A DNA stretch of 60,000 nt, from positions 21,177,666-21,237,665 of the forward strand of contig OX485807.1 in assembly GCA_950295325.1 (NCBI GenBank), given 5' to 3'. This document shows, one piece after another, positions 1 through 11,440 of this stretch. Each line of letters begins with the position of its first letter. The stretch's first letter is position 1. The stretch is from Polytrichum commune (lineage: Eukaryota > Streptophyta > Polytrichopsida > Polytrichales > Polytrichaceae). The notes under the pieces were generated by a model. It worked only from the letters and a program-made list of their open reading frames with translations. It did no database searches and was not told the DNA's origin. The position numbers and the translations under genes are program-made.

Positions 1-540
1 TTTGGGTTCTCTTTGTTGTTGGATCATATTTTAGGTACATTTCTGCAGGTTTCAAGAGTTTAGATGGGAAGAGTTGTTTGATGGGAAGAGTTTAGAGGGT
101 GTGTCATTTGGGTTTGCTGCTCCAGGTTTGCGGAGTCGCGTGGATTCGGCGCCGTATCCTTGTGCGGAGAAGTTCTGGGGTAGAGTAGTTCCAAGCGCGG
201 AGAAGTTCCTTGTGCGTCGAAGTTCCTTGTGTGTCGAAGTCTCTTGTGCTTGTAGGAGGAATCGCATAGACACACAAGGTACATACAACAGGGGTTCAGA
301 TCGAACAAAAGTTACATCAGCCACATCTACACATATTTTTGCGGCAGAGGATTTTGGGTGTAGAGGTCTTTCATATTCTGTCTCTAGGACGCATCACGTA
401 GATACAACAAGGATTCAAGGCAACTAGGGGAGAACCAGCAGCCGCATCAACAGTGTAGTCTCATAGGGTTTGGGGTGTGGAAGGTTTAGTATTGTAGAAG
501 GTTGCTCCTTGCAGGGTTTGTGGATGCCAACAGGCAGCGT

Positions 541-770
541 TAGAAGGAGGCAGACAAACCTTTGAAGGGTTTTTTTACTTCGCTCCATCCCCGCATCTGT
601 GAAGAGCGCTTGCGGCCAACCAATAGTTTAGGGTTTTTTTCCTTCGCTCCATCCCTGCATCTGCGAAGAGCGCCTGTGGACAAGCAATAGTTTAGGGTTT
701 TTTCCTTTGCTCCATCGCCGCATCTGCAAAGAGCAGCTGCGGCCAAGCAATAGTTTAGGGTTTCTTCTGT
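541..770. repeat. Three tandem ~75-bp repeats (left subterminal)
   Basis: Three head-to-tail copies share the cores TTCGCTCCATC, CGCATCTGYRAAGAGCG and CAATAGTTTAGGGTTT. They lie just upstream of the first coding exon of the Ulp1 gene, so they may form its promoter or leader as well as a subterminal repeat of the element. A shorter repeat built on GAAGTTCCTTGTG lies at 160-255. Confidence 0.8.
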
Positions 771-778
771 GTTTGGCT

Positions 779-3700
779 ATGGCGACCTCTGCCCTGAAGC
801 AGCAACAACTGCCTTGGACAACAGCAAAATTGGTTCCTGAGGCTCTGAAGCATCGGCTGCACGTGGTCGAAGATCCTACATTGATAGCGTTCCTTGGGCG
901 TTCAAAGTTCGTGGACATGGTGGTTTTTGGTGCTCAAGGTTGGCAACATGGGGTGAGCAACATCTCTTGCAATGTTTTTTCTTTCCCAAAATTCAGTTTT
1001 TTCGATGTGCATGTACAGTGTTTGTGGAGATATTCCAACTTTTGTTTGAACAATTGAGGGTTTCAAGGTGTCCTGGCTACCCCTTGGGGCCTTGCCACAT
1101 GCTGCTCTAAGTGTTTTTTCTTACATTTTCTGTTGCTTCTGTATGTATTCTTCCTCTAAATGACCACACTTCAGTCATTCGCTTTAATTGTAAATGTACA
1201 TCAGTAATTCGTTGTAAATTTACTTTAGTCATTTGGTGCAGTTGGTTGGCAGCATGGGGAGAGCAACATCTCTTGATATTTTTTTTCTTCCCCAAAAGTC
1301 AGTTTTAGGCTGTGCATGTACAGTGTTTGTTTCAATCTTCCAGCTGTAACGCAGTCATTCATTTGTTTGGTCCTTCATTCTCGCTTTAAACGTTGTGATA
1401 ATTGAGGGTGTCAAGGTGTCTTGGCTACCCCTTGCCACATTCCGTTCAATGTGATTTTCTTCGAGATTCTACTGCCTCTATATGTATTCTTGCTGTACAC
1501 GACCACATTTCAGTCATTCGAATTCATTTCCCCTAAACAAATTTTAATTGTTGTGATTGCAGTTGTTTGGCGGACAACGGATTTACAGGAGCACAATGAC
1601 GTACAATAGGAAGCCGTGTGCCGCATTGTTTTTGGAAGCTGAGTACGATGCCCTAATCCTGGAAGCATATTTGAAGTCCAGGGTCACTACAGAAAAGAGG
1701 AATAATGGCAGGTACCCTTTCTCTTGTATTTTTTGCAAGGAAATACATAAGGATAAAAATATGACATCTTACCATAGGATGTTTAACCTATGTAAGGTTT
1801 ATAAAGAACCCGCTGCATTGAAGATGTATCCGACGTGGGAGAAGAGCGACCACGCCGAGTTGAACAGGGTTGCGAAGAAGTACGGCAAAGTGTTCGCGTT
1901 GAACGTGCCCCCAAAGCCATCTGGTTTAGCGAAAAGGAAAGCAGATGATGTCCTTCAGTCGTCCCCTTCAAAGCGCCGCCAAATCCCCGTGTCTCCTGCC
2001 CCCAATCCACGAGTTGAGGGTCCGTGCAAGATTTCACGGTCTAGGGTGAGTCCTAAAGCCCTGCATGTGAAATTCCAGGAATCAAAATCTAAAGAGGTGT
2101 CCGAGGACAGTGACGAGCACATGGAGGAATGCTCACAGGAACAGTTGCAGGATGGGACGGAGAAATATGAGAGCGACAACGACACACCACATGGCACTGC
2201 CCCACATTCGTGCGACATCCGATCGAGTTCTCCGGAGACAGTGTCTGAGGAAGGTGATTTTTGTGTGGTGAGACACAGTCCAGCCGTGCGTGTTCTCACC
2301 AGGAAGGATATCGAAGACCGCGCATGGGCGAAGTTCCTTGCTGGAAACGCTGCGTGCGCTCCTCCTCCGCCTACGCCTGTTGAAGTGAGCGGATTATACA
2401 CCCTCATCACCGAGGTCAAGTGCAACTGGATGCCATTGGAGCTCCTCAACGATCCGCAGGCGTGCATAGAATTCCTTCATAAGATGGTGGAGGATGGCAC
2501 CCTTGGAGTTAAACTCTCCAGTGCATTTGGGACGTGGTATCTTTTCGGCAATGCGGTATGTATTGTCATTCTGGATTTATGTCATTCAATATCGTTGTGT
2601 TGTTCTATATGTCCTTATATTTGTATTGTAATTGGCCTAAACCCTAACACCTTGAATGACTGGAGTGGATATATGCAGCTTCAGAATAATCGCAGCCCTG
2701 ATGAACACATGGCTGTACTTCAAAATTTAAAGAATCAAATGCGGTGCTTCAATAGCACTTCGGACGTGCAGAGGTACGAGGAGCTCATGCGACTGAAGGA
2801 CTACCTCGAATATAGAATACGCAAGAGGGAGTACGAGGCAAAATTAGCAGCTGCAAATGGGAATGTTGAGGAGCTGCGTAGTAATTACGTCAAGGCGAAG
2901 CTCGACAAATTTGATAATGCAGAAAATATTCGCGCTGAACATGAGAATTGGGGATGGTCCCCGCTTTACTGTATTTTGAAAGAGTGGCCCCTGTCGAACT
3001 TTCCTAATTCTCCTTGGGCACACACGCAGGAGGAGTGGGTGGGGTTAGAAAAAACATTGTTAGAAAATGTCAGCAACGAACCTCTCTCACTTGAAGTAGA
3101 GTGTCCGCATATTGTGCGAGCTTTCTTGGTGTTGTTTAGGACATTACATGGTCACACTCGCCCACTTCCGCATCCTGACGTTGGTCTTACGTTAGACTAC
3201 ATCCTAGCATTTGCAGAAGACAATGATAAGTCTGTTGCTTTGACAAATGTAGTCCATAATTTAGCTACAACAGGGTGGGCTTTATTTCCGGGCATACAAT
3301 CTGTGGACGAGAACTATAGCATCCTCCATTCAGACACAATTGCATTGCTTGGTTACGATCCCAAGATGCAGGTTGCAGTTGTGGAGAAGATCCGAGCATT
3401 CATTGGCAGGCTAGCACATAGGGCAGTCTCCGACATGGTTAGGATGGGCCGGTCTTCTGAACTCGAAGACATGTGGTTTGCTGCTGATGTGTCTGAGCAA
3501 CGAAGGACAAAGTGTAACGAGGTATAACATGCTCCACTGTCCTTCATATGTGATTCATGCACTTATTTATTTTATTTCAACTTGTTTGGTTGTAAACCCT
3601 AAACCCACACCTCTTTGTTGTGAAACTTATAGGTGTTATCGTCCGCAATGGTAATTCGCGAAGATGCAGACATTGGCTCAATTGTGATTGGCGACATCCA

Positions 3701-5532
3701 CAAGAAAAGCAAATGCGCACAGCTGCGGCTTGCTGAGGCGATCGAATTTCTGGCATCGTTTAGGCGCACACAACTAAATTTGCTACTCAGTGGACTGGGC
3801 CTCCAGGAGCCCACAGATGACATTGCGGAGGACGTGGCAGCTACGCGCACTTTGATTGGTGAGTTTCCTAAATCGATCCAAGGGAGTGGGCTGCACAGTC
3901 CAAAAGGGTATGTCGCTGAAGTCCAAGATGCAATGAACATGGAAGGACTTGACCTTGTTGTCCTGGTCCCCCCCTCCCACAAGGACATGGATGTTTGTGA
4001 CAGTAGCTGCACACAAATCCTGGCGGACTCACCGAAGGACATGGTTAGTACAGACATGAAGACTGTGTCTTCGCTGGCCCCTCTCTCCCCTGACGGGCTG
4101 CTTTGCACAATGCACGCGAAGTCTCCTTGCACACCGACTGGTTTGCGAAGTAGGTCAACAGGTGGGCCTTGGTTTCAGAGGACGCCAGCCTTGTCTCTCA
4201 CTCGTGCGACTCCTGCAACTTCGGTCACAAGGGAGTTGGAATTCCCAACACTTCCCGTGGTTGGCGGCGATAATTCTGTATGTTCCACTAAGAGAGCAGG
4301 TACGAAGGACTTCAGTTGTACATCCGAACTTGTAAAAGCGCCCGGCACGAAGCTCGCGAAAAAAAAAGGTTCATCAACACCATTGGACAACAGCCAGGAC
4401 GATGTCATATCCCGTACTACACACAAATCTGATGGCAGGTAAAGCCTACAATGTAAATCATTCAGAGTTGCTTCATGGATGCACGTGTTTCCCTGTAGGA
4501 CATCAATATGTATGAGTTCCTGATCGTCGTGCACATGTGCCTTGCAGGTTGGAAGACCTGGTGAATACGATTGTGGCCGATGCAGGTGGGGCAGTGTCTC
4601 CTTCGTTTGAGTTTACATTTAAGGGTGAATTTTGTACATTGGATTGGGTTTACGACATTAAACCACTACATATAGGTACGGTGAATTGTCCAACCACATG
4701 ATGGAGTGGGTAAGGACGTGGTTGAATCCACAGTTAGATGACGTAAAGTGTCATATATGTAGTCCGTACTTGGTGCCTATTCTGGAGGGTTTTTTGAACT
4801 TGCAACCGACTGAGAGGTTAGAGGTCTTCGTAGAGTTCATCCATGATAAGTACCCAACTCTGCCGGAGTTGGACATAACAACTCTCCTAGTGCCCTTCAC
4901 TTGCGGAAAGCATTGGACCGTATACATTCTTGGGTCCGGGGTTTTTTCCATTTTGATTTTATGAGGGACGCGGGATTTCACGCTGATGCAACCCGTCGCA
5001 CGCGTCTAGCAAAGTTGTGGGCAGCACGGAGTGGCTACTCCGAAAGATCGGCCATGTGGCGAAATTCACATTCACATAGTATTTGGATTGAACCAACCGT
5101 CTCACAACAGAATTCTGGTTGGGCATGTGGATTTTATCTTCTGAAGAACATAAGGGAGTACACTGAGGCTCTGAGAACTAAACCCCATACCATGCGCGAG
5201 ATCAATTGCGATCCCGTGCATCGAATGACCCAGTAAAAGTGATGAGTACTATAGGTGACATAATATTAAATATTTACACATATGTTCTAGTTGGCTTCAG
5301 TACTGACATTTATATTGTATCGTTCGTTGTGCAGGGCTGTGTATTTGACTACAGGAGGGAGGACGCCATCAAAGAAAGGCAAGACATATCTGATGCTCTA
5401 TACAATGTCATAACAACAGGAAAGCACGCGGGATCACAGTGGACAGTGAAAGTGAACGCAAAGAAGCTTACGCCGCAAAGAAGACACACAAAAAAACGAT
5501 GTTGCACAGTCCGAAAACGAGCCAGAAAATGA
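779..5532 (+). CDS. MULE-associated Ulp1/C48 cysteine protease, multi-exon
   Basis: Suggested exons are 779-952, 1563-2555, 2679-3521, 3633 to about 4438, about 4548-4676 (unclear end), about 4677-5234 and 5335-5532. The first junctions keep phase and have GT..AG ends, and the 2556-2678 intron is 123 nt and readable. The N-terminal region has a possible CCHC zinc finger (CIFCKEIHKDKNMTSYHRMF), then an acidic Ser-rich middle. The C-terminal part is a C48 peptidase: His in KHWTVYIL (about 4909), Asp in FHFD (about 4955), and Gln/Cys in QQNSGWACGF (about 5106-5133). The last exon is basic (RRHTKKR), perhaps a nuclear signal. The frame changes between YILGS and GFFHFD near 4935, so this copy either has an indel that kills the protease or an exon border I cannot place. 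The usual role of such proteases in MULEs is unknown. Identity is confident, the exon map less so. Confidence 0.72.
945..1560 (+). repeat. Tandem duplication inside intron 1 of the Ulp1 gene
   Basis: The exon 1 end plus donor region (945-1105) recurs at 1242-1445 with the same order of landmarks: GGTTGGCARCATGGGG, GAGCAACATCTCTTG, GTGCATGTACAGTGTTTG, AATTGAGGGT and TGGCTACCCCTTG. In the second copy the donor GGTGAGC has become GGAGAGC, so only the first copy can splice. Confidence 0.85.
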
Positions 5533-5819
5533 CGTTCGTATTTTGTGGAAGGTGCTTCATAGTATGCTGTAATCATATGTGTCCAAGGCGCACCGTATAT
5601 TAGAATCACAAGATCACCACAGTCCAACGACTCGTGGATTGTACATTTTTCCTTAATACAAATCAGGACTTACTTATTTGTAGTCTGATATATGTTGTTA
5701 GTCTCATGGTAGTTTAGGGTTTTGTAGTACAATGTGTCTAGGTTGTGATCCAGTCATTCAATCTTACAGTTTTGAAAAACATGTTCATTGAATATGGGAA
5801 TAAATATTTTTGTCTCCCA
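5533..5819 (+). other. 3' flank of the Ulp1 gene
   Basis: An AT-rich stretch follows the last exon. It should contain the polyadenylation region; several AATAAA-like hexamers are possible (AATAAATAT near 5800). I see no gene here. Confidence 0.4.
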
Positions 5820-6500
5820 ATCAGGGGTTAAGACAGTCAGTCAGTCAGTCCTACAGATTTTAGAAACGCATCAAGTCGGTCTTTCATTTCGTCACTCAAG
5901 AAGTGAGTATTTCATTCAGTCAGTCCTTCATAAACTCATTGAATAAGTCTTTTCATTTAGTCAGTAATTGAGTCCACATGTAATTCAGTGAGTAGGTCAT
6001 TGAGTCAGTAGTCCAGTCACACTTGTTTTCAGTGAATTATCCAGCTAGTCTGTCATTGAATTAGGTATTTAACATGTCAGTCATTCAGTCACTCAATAAG
6101 TGAGTATTACATTCAGTCAGTCCTTCATAAATTCATTCAGTCCACATGTAATTTAGTGAGTATGTCATTGAGTCAGTAGTCCAGTCACACATTTGAGTGA
6201 GTAATTCGCTAGTCTTTCATTGAATCATTAATACAATCAATATTTCATTTAGATCTTTAACATGTAAGTCATTCAGTCATTCAATAAGTGAGTATTACAT
6301 TCAGCCAGTCCTTCATAAATTCATTCAATCAGTTTTTTCTTTGAGTCAGTAATTCAGTCCACATGTAATTCAGTGAGTATGTCATTGAGTCAGTAGTCCA
6401 GTCACACATTTGAGTGAGTAATTCGCTAGTCTTTCATTGAATCATTAATACAGTCAGTATTTCATTTAGCTCTTTAACATGTCAGTCATTCAGTCACACC
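5820..6500. repeat. Degenerate TCAGTCATTC array with ~200-bp higher-order copies
   Basis: Dozens of variants of CAGTCAGTC, CATTCAGTCA and GAGTCAGTA are packed between the two convergent genes. A longer unit is visible at about 6074-6260 and 6261-6479: the order TCACTCAATAAGTGAGTATTA, CCTTCATAAATTCATTCA, CCACATGTAAT, TCAGTAGTCCAGTCACACAT is repeated. A weaker copy starts near 5880. Confidence 0.85.
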
Positions 6501-7339
6501 ACTACAGAATGATGAAATTAAGGAGGTCTGTAGTCTGTTCTTTTACGTATTAGACACTCAGTCACATAAATAATGATTGTGATTAATTAAGTCACACTCA
6601 TGAGATTATCAACAGCTATAAACCCCGTGCCTAAGATATGTTGAGGTTAACTCTTAGGTTGGTTTCAGTCATATACTCACGGTATGTATTCCCACATTGA
6701 CATTGTTCGTTGTATATCCTTCATATAGTCATTCAATACGTATCATCGAAACGATCATTCGTGTGTACTTCAGTGATTGTTGACCTGCAGGACTATTACA
6801 ATGGCGCATACTCACAAGCAAATGACAAGGTGAGAGGACTGTCACATTCAGTTTTTTCAAATTATATTAGGGATGCAGTCATTAAACGAGTCGTTCAGTC
6901 ATTTATGCAGGCAGTCATTCAGTCCACAGAGTTGTGATCGTGCAATTTTGCAGTTGTATCCTCATTAGTATTATGGTTACTACACACATCAGTGCATAAC
7001 TAATGCCCTGCTTAGACATTTTTATAAGATTGAGTGATTCAGTCACACAAGTGTGTGACTGAAGACAGCTATTCATTCAGTCACAAATGTATGTGTTGGC
7101 TAAGTTTTTGCTTCAAACCCGTATTCATTCATATAATGATGCAATGATATAACGAATACACTTGAGGATCTACTAAAATGAATGTTGGCATGGAGTGAAA
7201 GGAGGTAAGAGGACTGTCAAAAAGAATTTATTCAACGTATTTCAAAATATGCTAACACAAACACTGATTATATGTGTAGTACATTGTATCACTCTAAAAC
7301 AAACCCTGGTTTGAACAAATATGCAGAAGTACACTGACT
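6501..7339. other. Spacer between convergent MULE genes
   Basis: AT-rich sequence with scattered CAGTCATTC motifs (near 6725, 6880-6920 and 7040-7080) and no convincing coding region. It should hold the 3' ends of both genes. Confidence 0.5.
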
Positions 7340-10300
7340 TCAAGTATATGATGATTTTTTCTTGGAGGGTGTGTTCTCAAGGAAACTCCGATGGCGCTTG
7401 AGCGAGTTGTCACCGCCTCGCGTTGGGAAAGAGGACGGTGAGGATAATGGATGCAACATGGCGTCACTGCGAGCAATGAGTTCGGTCTGCTTTCCATGGA
7501 TGTGCTTCAGGTCCGCAATCAAGTATGCACCAAGCATGGGGTAAGTATCAGCATTCTTGGTCAGGGATGTGTACAAATTATTCGCTGTTGTAAGCGACAT
7601 AGTCTGTGACTGTCCGAGGTCAGATTGTGACAGGTCAATAGGATTTGACACACTGCCTATTGAAATCTGTGAGCACATATTGAGGAGGTCTACGGATTGT
7701 GCACCGATGGTTTCCGCGTCAAGATCCACACAATCATAGTTGCCGTTGGGCTTCGAATGGGTTGAACTATCTCCAGTGAATCCTTCATTGAGCAAGGCAC
7801 GTCGTGCCTTTGAGTAACATTGAGACATGGGTGTGGCACGGTCAACACCGTGCATGGTACCAGCTTCCCTTACAATGACACCATCCTGTATATCCGGGTG
7901 GAGCATTTTGAAAACCTTCATGGTATGCTTGCATATCATACCCTCCCGTGCGACTGGGCAGTCACATTGTGCCCATTCGGAGTCAGGTGAGTGTATTGTC
8001 CAAACTTTTGGCCGGTTATTCACTGACCCGACATACGCCACGTCTTCATCTATGCAAATCAAAACATTTGTGTCTGGAATCGTTGATGCGCGGATGATAG
8101 CAGAACAGACAATACCCTCGTGTTTTTTGTTTCGAACAAAACCAAATGCCTTGCACTGTACTCCATACCAGTAATGTGTGAGGACATCCCCGGTGAGGTG
8201 ATAGATGAGCCAGTCCATGCGTCTTCCAACAAACCGTTCCTTTGTTGAGTTTAATATGCTCTTCAAGTTTGAGTGGTACGACTCAATGGCAGCATTAGTA
8301 TTTTGGCCCGCATGAGGTATCCTCCTTGCCCCAACACACCACATGGTTGCTTTTGCGCTCCAATTGTCATTCATGTATCTCATGAAAGCAGTTGACCGCG
8401 GTCTTGTGTTTGTAATGAAGTCGAGTTGTTGCAGAGCCCATTCTATAGGATCATCATCGACACCACATCCCTTGCCATACATTACATCACCAACCATCTG
8501 GAGAACTGTGGCACGTTCTCCAACTGTCGAAATCTTCTTCACGGCATTTTCTGCCCACGCCTTCCGAACGTGCCAAAGGCAGAGGAAGATCTTGGCCGCA
8601 GGCCATACAAGCCTGCACATGGAAGTGAATGTAAGAAGCCCAACCCTACGACCCATTGTTCAATGTGAAGGACATATTCAGGCATAGGTGATACCTCAAT
8701 GTATTGATTTCAGCTTGTACGTTGTCAACTACGATGGATGAAGGAGACCAAGTTGCATTGTTTTTGGCAACTCTGTTGTGAAGGGCTTGAAGCACAGGTA
8801 TGAGATCTTGTTCACGAGTCCGAGATATGGCGAAGAATGCCACAGGTATGCCATTCCTCCAATCATCAAAAACCATAACGGTATATAGGGGATACTGACA
8901 CAAACAAGTTAAACGCATGGTGAAACCAACATGTACATGAATAGATGAACTTTACAACAAATGAAATATAGGGACATATATATATATGGCTCTCCGTATA
9001 CAATGAAGGACATGCATATATAGTAAAGGACATGAGTATACTGGCTTTGACATTCAGATAGCACGAAGGACATGATTAAACATGCAGAGAAGAAGGGTTC
9101 AGTGTCTAACCCGTGTTTGGGAGGTGCCAAATGTTGCGTCAATTGAGAGTGCGCTGTTGTTACCGAATTTTCCCATCATTTCAAGTTGCCATTCAGTTTG
9201 TATTCCAATAGTGAAGGGAGCTTCACTCTGAGTAGAAGAGTTCAAATCCATTAGTGAGTGTTCCTGATAGTAGAAGACATTGTCAGGATTTTCTGCTGTC
9301 CAAATACGAACACTGATCGGATCGGAAAGGTGCTTCATCCATAGTTCTTCCGCACGCTTGCGAACAATATTCCTCATATTTGATGGCAACAGGAATGTAT
9401 CACGAGTGACAGGGCCATTAGCCAAAGCCAATTCTCTGACCTCTTTAATGTATTGTTGCATTATCTGTGCAGGAGATAGCCCAAAGGCGTGCATTTTAGC
9501 GATTTTGTATTTCATGTCCTCTGAGATACCAGCACCTAACGCATACCTAAACCCACTAACCATTGATCCATGGCAATGCTCGCCGCGTGCGTTGAAGTGC
9601 ATGGTGTTCTCATAAACCAACATGCACAAAGAAGGATCGAGATATGATTGTTTCGCCACAAAACAGCGTAAACATCCTCTCTTAATGGAGAAACCACCAA
9701 GATTTTTCCCCACACGCTTAATCTTGGCACCGGTTGATTTGGTTACAGGGAATGCGTCATACTCAGGTATGACCTTCTTCCCTTTTTTGGGTTTAGCATG
9801 GTTCTTTTTAGTCCTTCGTTTCTGGGTGGATTTAAGGAGGGCTTGCATGTCCTCTGGGACGACATCAGACTTGTCTTCCGGCCCAAAATTGCATCGATAT
9901 CTGCTTGTCACACAACCCAACAATGAAAAGTAGGTTGTAAACATTGACTATTGTTGAAGGACATCATTATATGAAGGACATACAACAGAGAGTGAAGGAC
10001 AATGTTGAATATGTGGATAACCATTGCTAAACACTATCAGCAGCCAATGGCAATGGAAGAGGATAATGGAGTAAATCTGACCTTACTACAAGTGCAGGAC
10101 TGTAAGCCCGGGGTGATCTCAACGAATTTGGTAAGTTTCGCCTAATGACCTCAACGGTGAATCTGCATGGATAGAGAGTGTGATTTTGCTCGCCTGAGAT
10201 GAAATCGTCTAGCCTATCCCAAAGAATGAATGCCATTCTTGAACCTTTGTGTCTACCCTTCCCATGGGTGACATGATCTGTCCACAGCAAGTCCTCCATC

Positions 10301-10446
10301 CTAAACTCGCCAAGGGGAGGATTTTGAATGCTCTCTCGCAAAGCCATAAGAATATCAACTTGCTGGACCCGGAATGCTGGCGGGTCAGTATGCTCTAAGG
10401 CGTTTTGTGCTGTTGCTGATGAGGCCATGGGTACTTCACACTGCAT
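7340..10446 (-). CDS. MULE transposase with SWIM zinc finger
   Basis: The proposed exons on - are 10428 (or 10446) to 10082, 9900-9111, 8894-8695 and 8612-7340. The last two junctions keep phase exactly and the spliced length from 10428 is 2610 nt, giving 869 aa without stops. The first junction is less certain. The catalytic core is visible in order: first Asp in SIDATFGTSQ (end of exon 2), second Asp in IVVDNVQAEINTL (exon 3), the C/H motif FLCLWHVRKAW at the start of exon 4, and the Glu in NTNAAIESYHSNLKS. A SWIM finger CDCPVAREGMICKH follows, then a Ser-rich tail with basic KRH and KKK patches. It would cut and integrate the element in the nucleus. No stop or frameshift was seen, so the copy may be functional. 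Introns contain repeated GAAGGACAT (+ strand reading). Confidence 0.85.
8930..10020. repeat. GAAGGACAT motifs in transposase introns
   Basis: At least six copies of (G)AAGGACAT lie in the two long introns, at about 9006, 9024, 9066, 9956, 9974 and 9996. Another occurs near 8665 in the third intron. Read on the coding strand they are ATGTCCTTC. Confidence 0.75.
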
Positions 10447-10544
10447 TGGTTTGGAAACCCTAAACCCTATACCTCCATCACCTCTAAGTGAAGAAAGACG
10501 TCCAAGTTGTGCTAAACCCAACTGAGGTATGTGTATACAGTATG

Positions 10545-10925
10545 TGAGGGAGGATGTTGCAACAATCAATGCGATGGCATTCGGTTGACAAAAGTGTGTG
10601 GATCAAGAGGAAGGTGCACATCTGGGATCTATAAAAAAACACAAGCAAACCATGATTGAACCCTAATGTGTATTGTGTAAGCAAGGGAAAGTGTTGCAAC
10701 GTTCAATGCGATGTCATTCGGTTGACAAGAGTGTGTGGATCAAGAGGAAAGAGCACATCTGGGATCTATGAAAAAACACAAGCAAACCATGATTGAACCC
10801 TAATGTGTATTGTGTAAGCAAGGGAAAGTGTTGCAACGTTCAATGCGATGTCATTCGGTTGACAAGAGTGTGTGGATCAAGAGGAAAGAGCACATCGGGG
10901 TTCACCCAAACTCTGTCACACTCGC
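10545..10925. repeat. Tandem repeat, period ~137 bp, about 2.7 copies
   Basis: The landmark GTTGCAAC recurs at about 10554, 10693 and 10830, each followed by CAATGCGATG, CATTCGGTTGACAA and TGTGTGGATCAAGAGGAA. Copies 2 and 3 are almost identical and copy 1 is diverged. The array lies upstream of the transposase start. Confidence 0.88.
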
Positions 10926-11240
10926 CGCCCCGGAACCCTAAATTTTCAGATCTGAGATCCATGTTTCCCGGAAGTACATGGACGTGTAGGACGTTAACGT
11001 GAATGACTTCAACTGTGTTTGGTAGATGGCCCTGGAACCCTAATGGTTCAGATCTGAGATCCATGTTTCCCGGAAGTACATGGACGTGTAGGATGTTAAC
11101 GTGAATGACTTCAACTGTGTTTGGTAGATGGGCCTGGAACCCTAATGGTTCAAATCTGAGATCCATGTTTCCCGGAAGTACATGGACGTGTAGGACGTTA
11201 ACGTAAATGACTTCAACTGTGTTTGGTAGACGGCATGGTG
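10926..11240. repeat. Tandem repeat, period ~102 bp, three copies
   Basis: The landmark CAGATCTGAGATCCATG starts at 10947, 11049 and (as CAAATCTG) 11151. The order TTTCCCGGAAGTACATGGAC, GTTAACGT, GACTTCAACTGTGTTTGG is kept in each copy. TTCCCGGAA and AGATCT are palindromes inside the unit. Confidence 0.9.
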
Positions 11241-11337
11241 GCGTCCTCCATCATCCGTTATGGACAGAACAGTGTTTTCATCCATGTCGAGCATCCAGCT
11301 CGGTTGACGGGCGGGCAAGGCCTTTTTCCCTGGGAGC

Positions 11338-11363
11338 TACCCCCTACAAGTTCGTAGGGGGTA
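11338..11363. repeat. Perfect 10-bp inverted repeat
   Basis: TACCCCCTAC, a 6-nt loop AAGTTC, and GTAGGGGGTA form a strong hairpin near the presumed right end of the MULE locus. Confidence 0.8.
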
Positions 11364-11440
11364 CTTTAGCGTCCGCCGTACACTTAGGGCAATGGTCATT
11401 TGTTGGACAATTCCGGTCTATAATTTGGACCGCGTTGTGA

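Larger units (their letters stand above)
1..11440. mobile_element. Mutator-like element locus with Ulp1 protease and MULE transposase
   Basis: Two convergent multi-exon genes lie here: a C48/Ulp1 peptidase gene on + and a SWIM-containing MULE transposase on -. Plant MULEs carrying a Ulp1-like protease gene next to the transposase are an established class (Kaonashi/KI-MULE type), so I read the block as one element. Tandem repeats occupy both outer parts (541-770 on the left, 10545-11240 on the right), as in subterminal regions of large MULEs. I found neither a terminal inverted repeat nor a 9-bp target duplication. Both limits are therefore guesses, and the left end may lie outside the window. 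Confidence 0.6.

Noticed and set aside
1955-2467. 170-codon open frame on -
   Set aside because: It is a shadow of the protease gene exon on + and has no domain.
5820-6500. CRISPR-like array
   Set aside because: The repeats are degenerate and short with no constant spacers, and the window is plant nuclear DNA.
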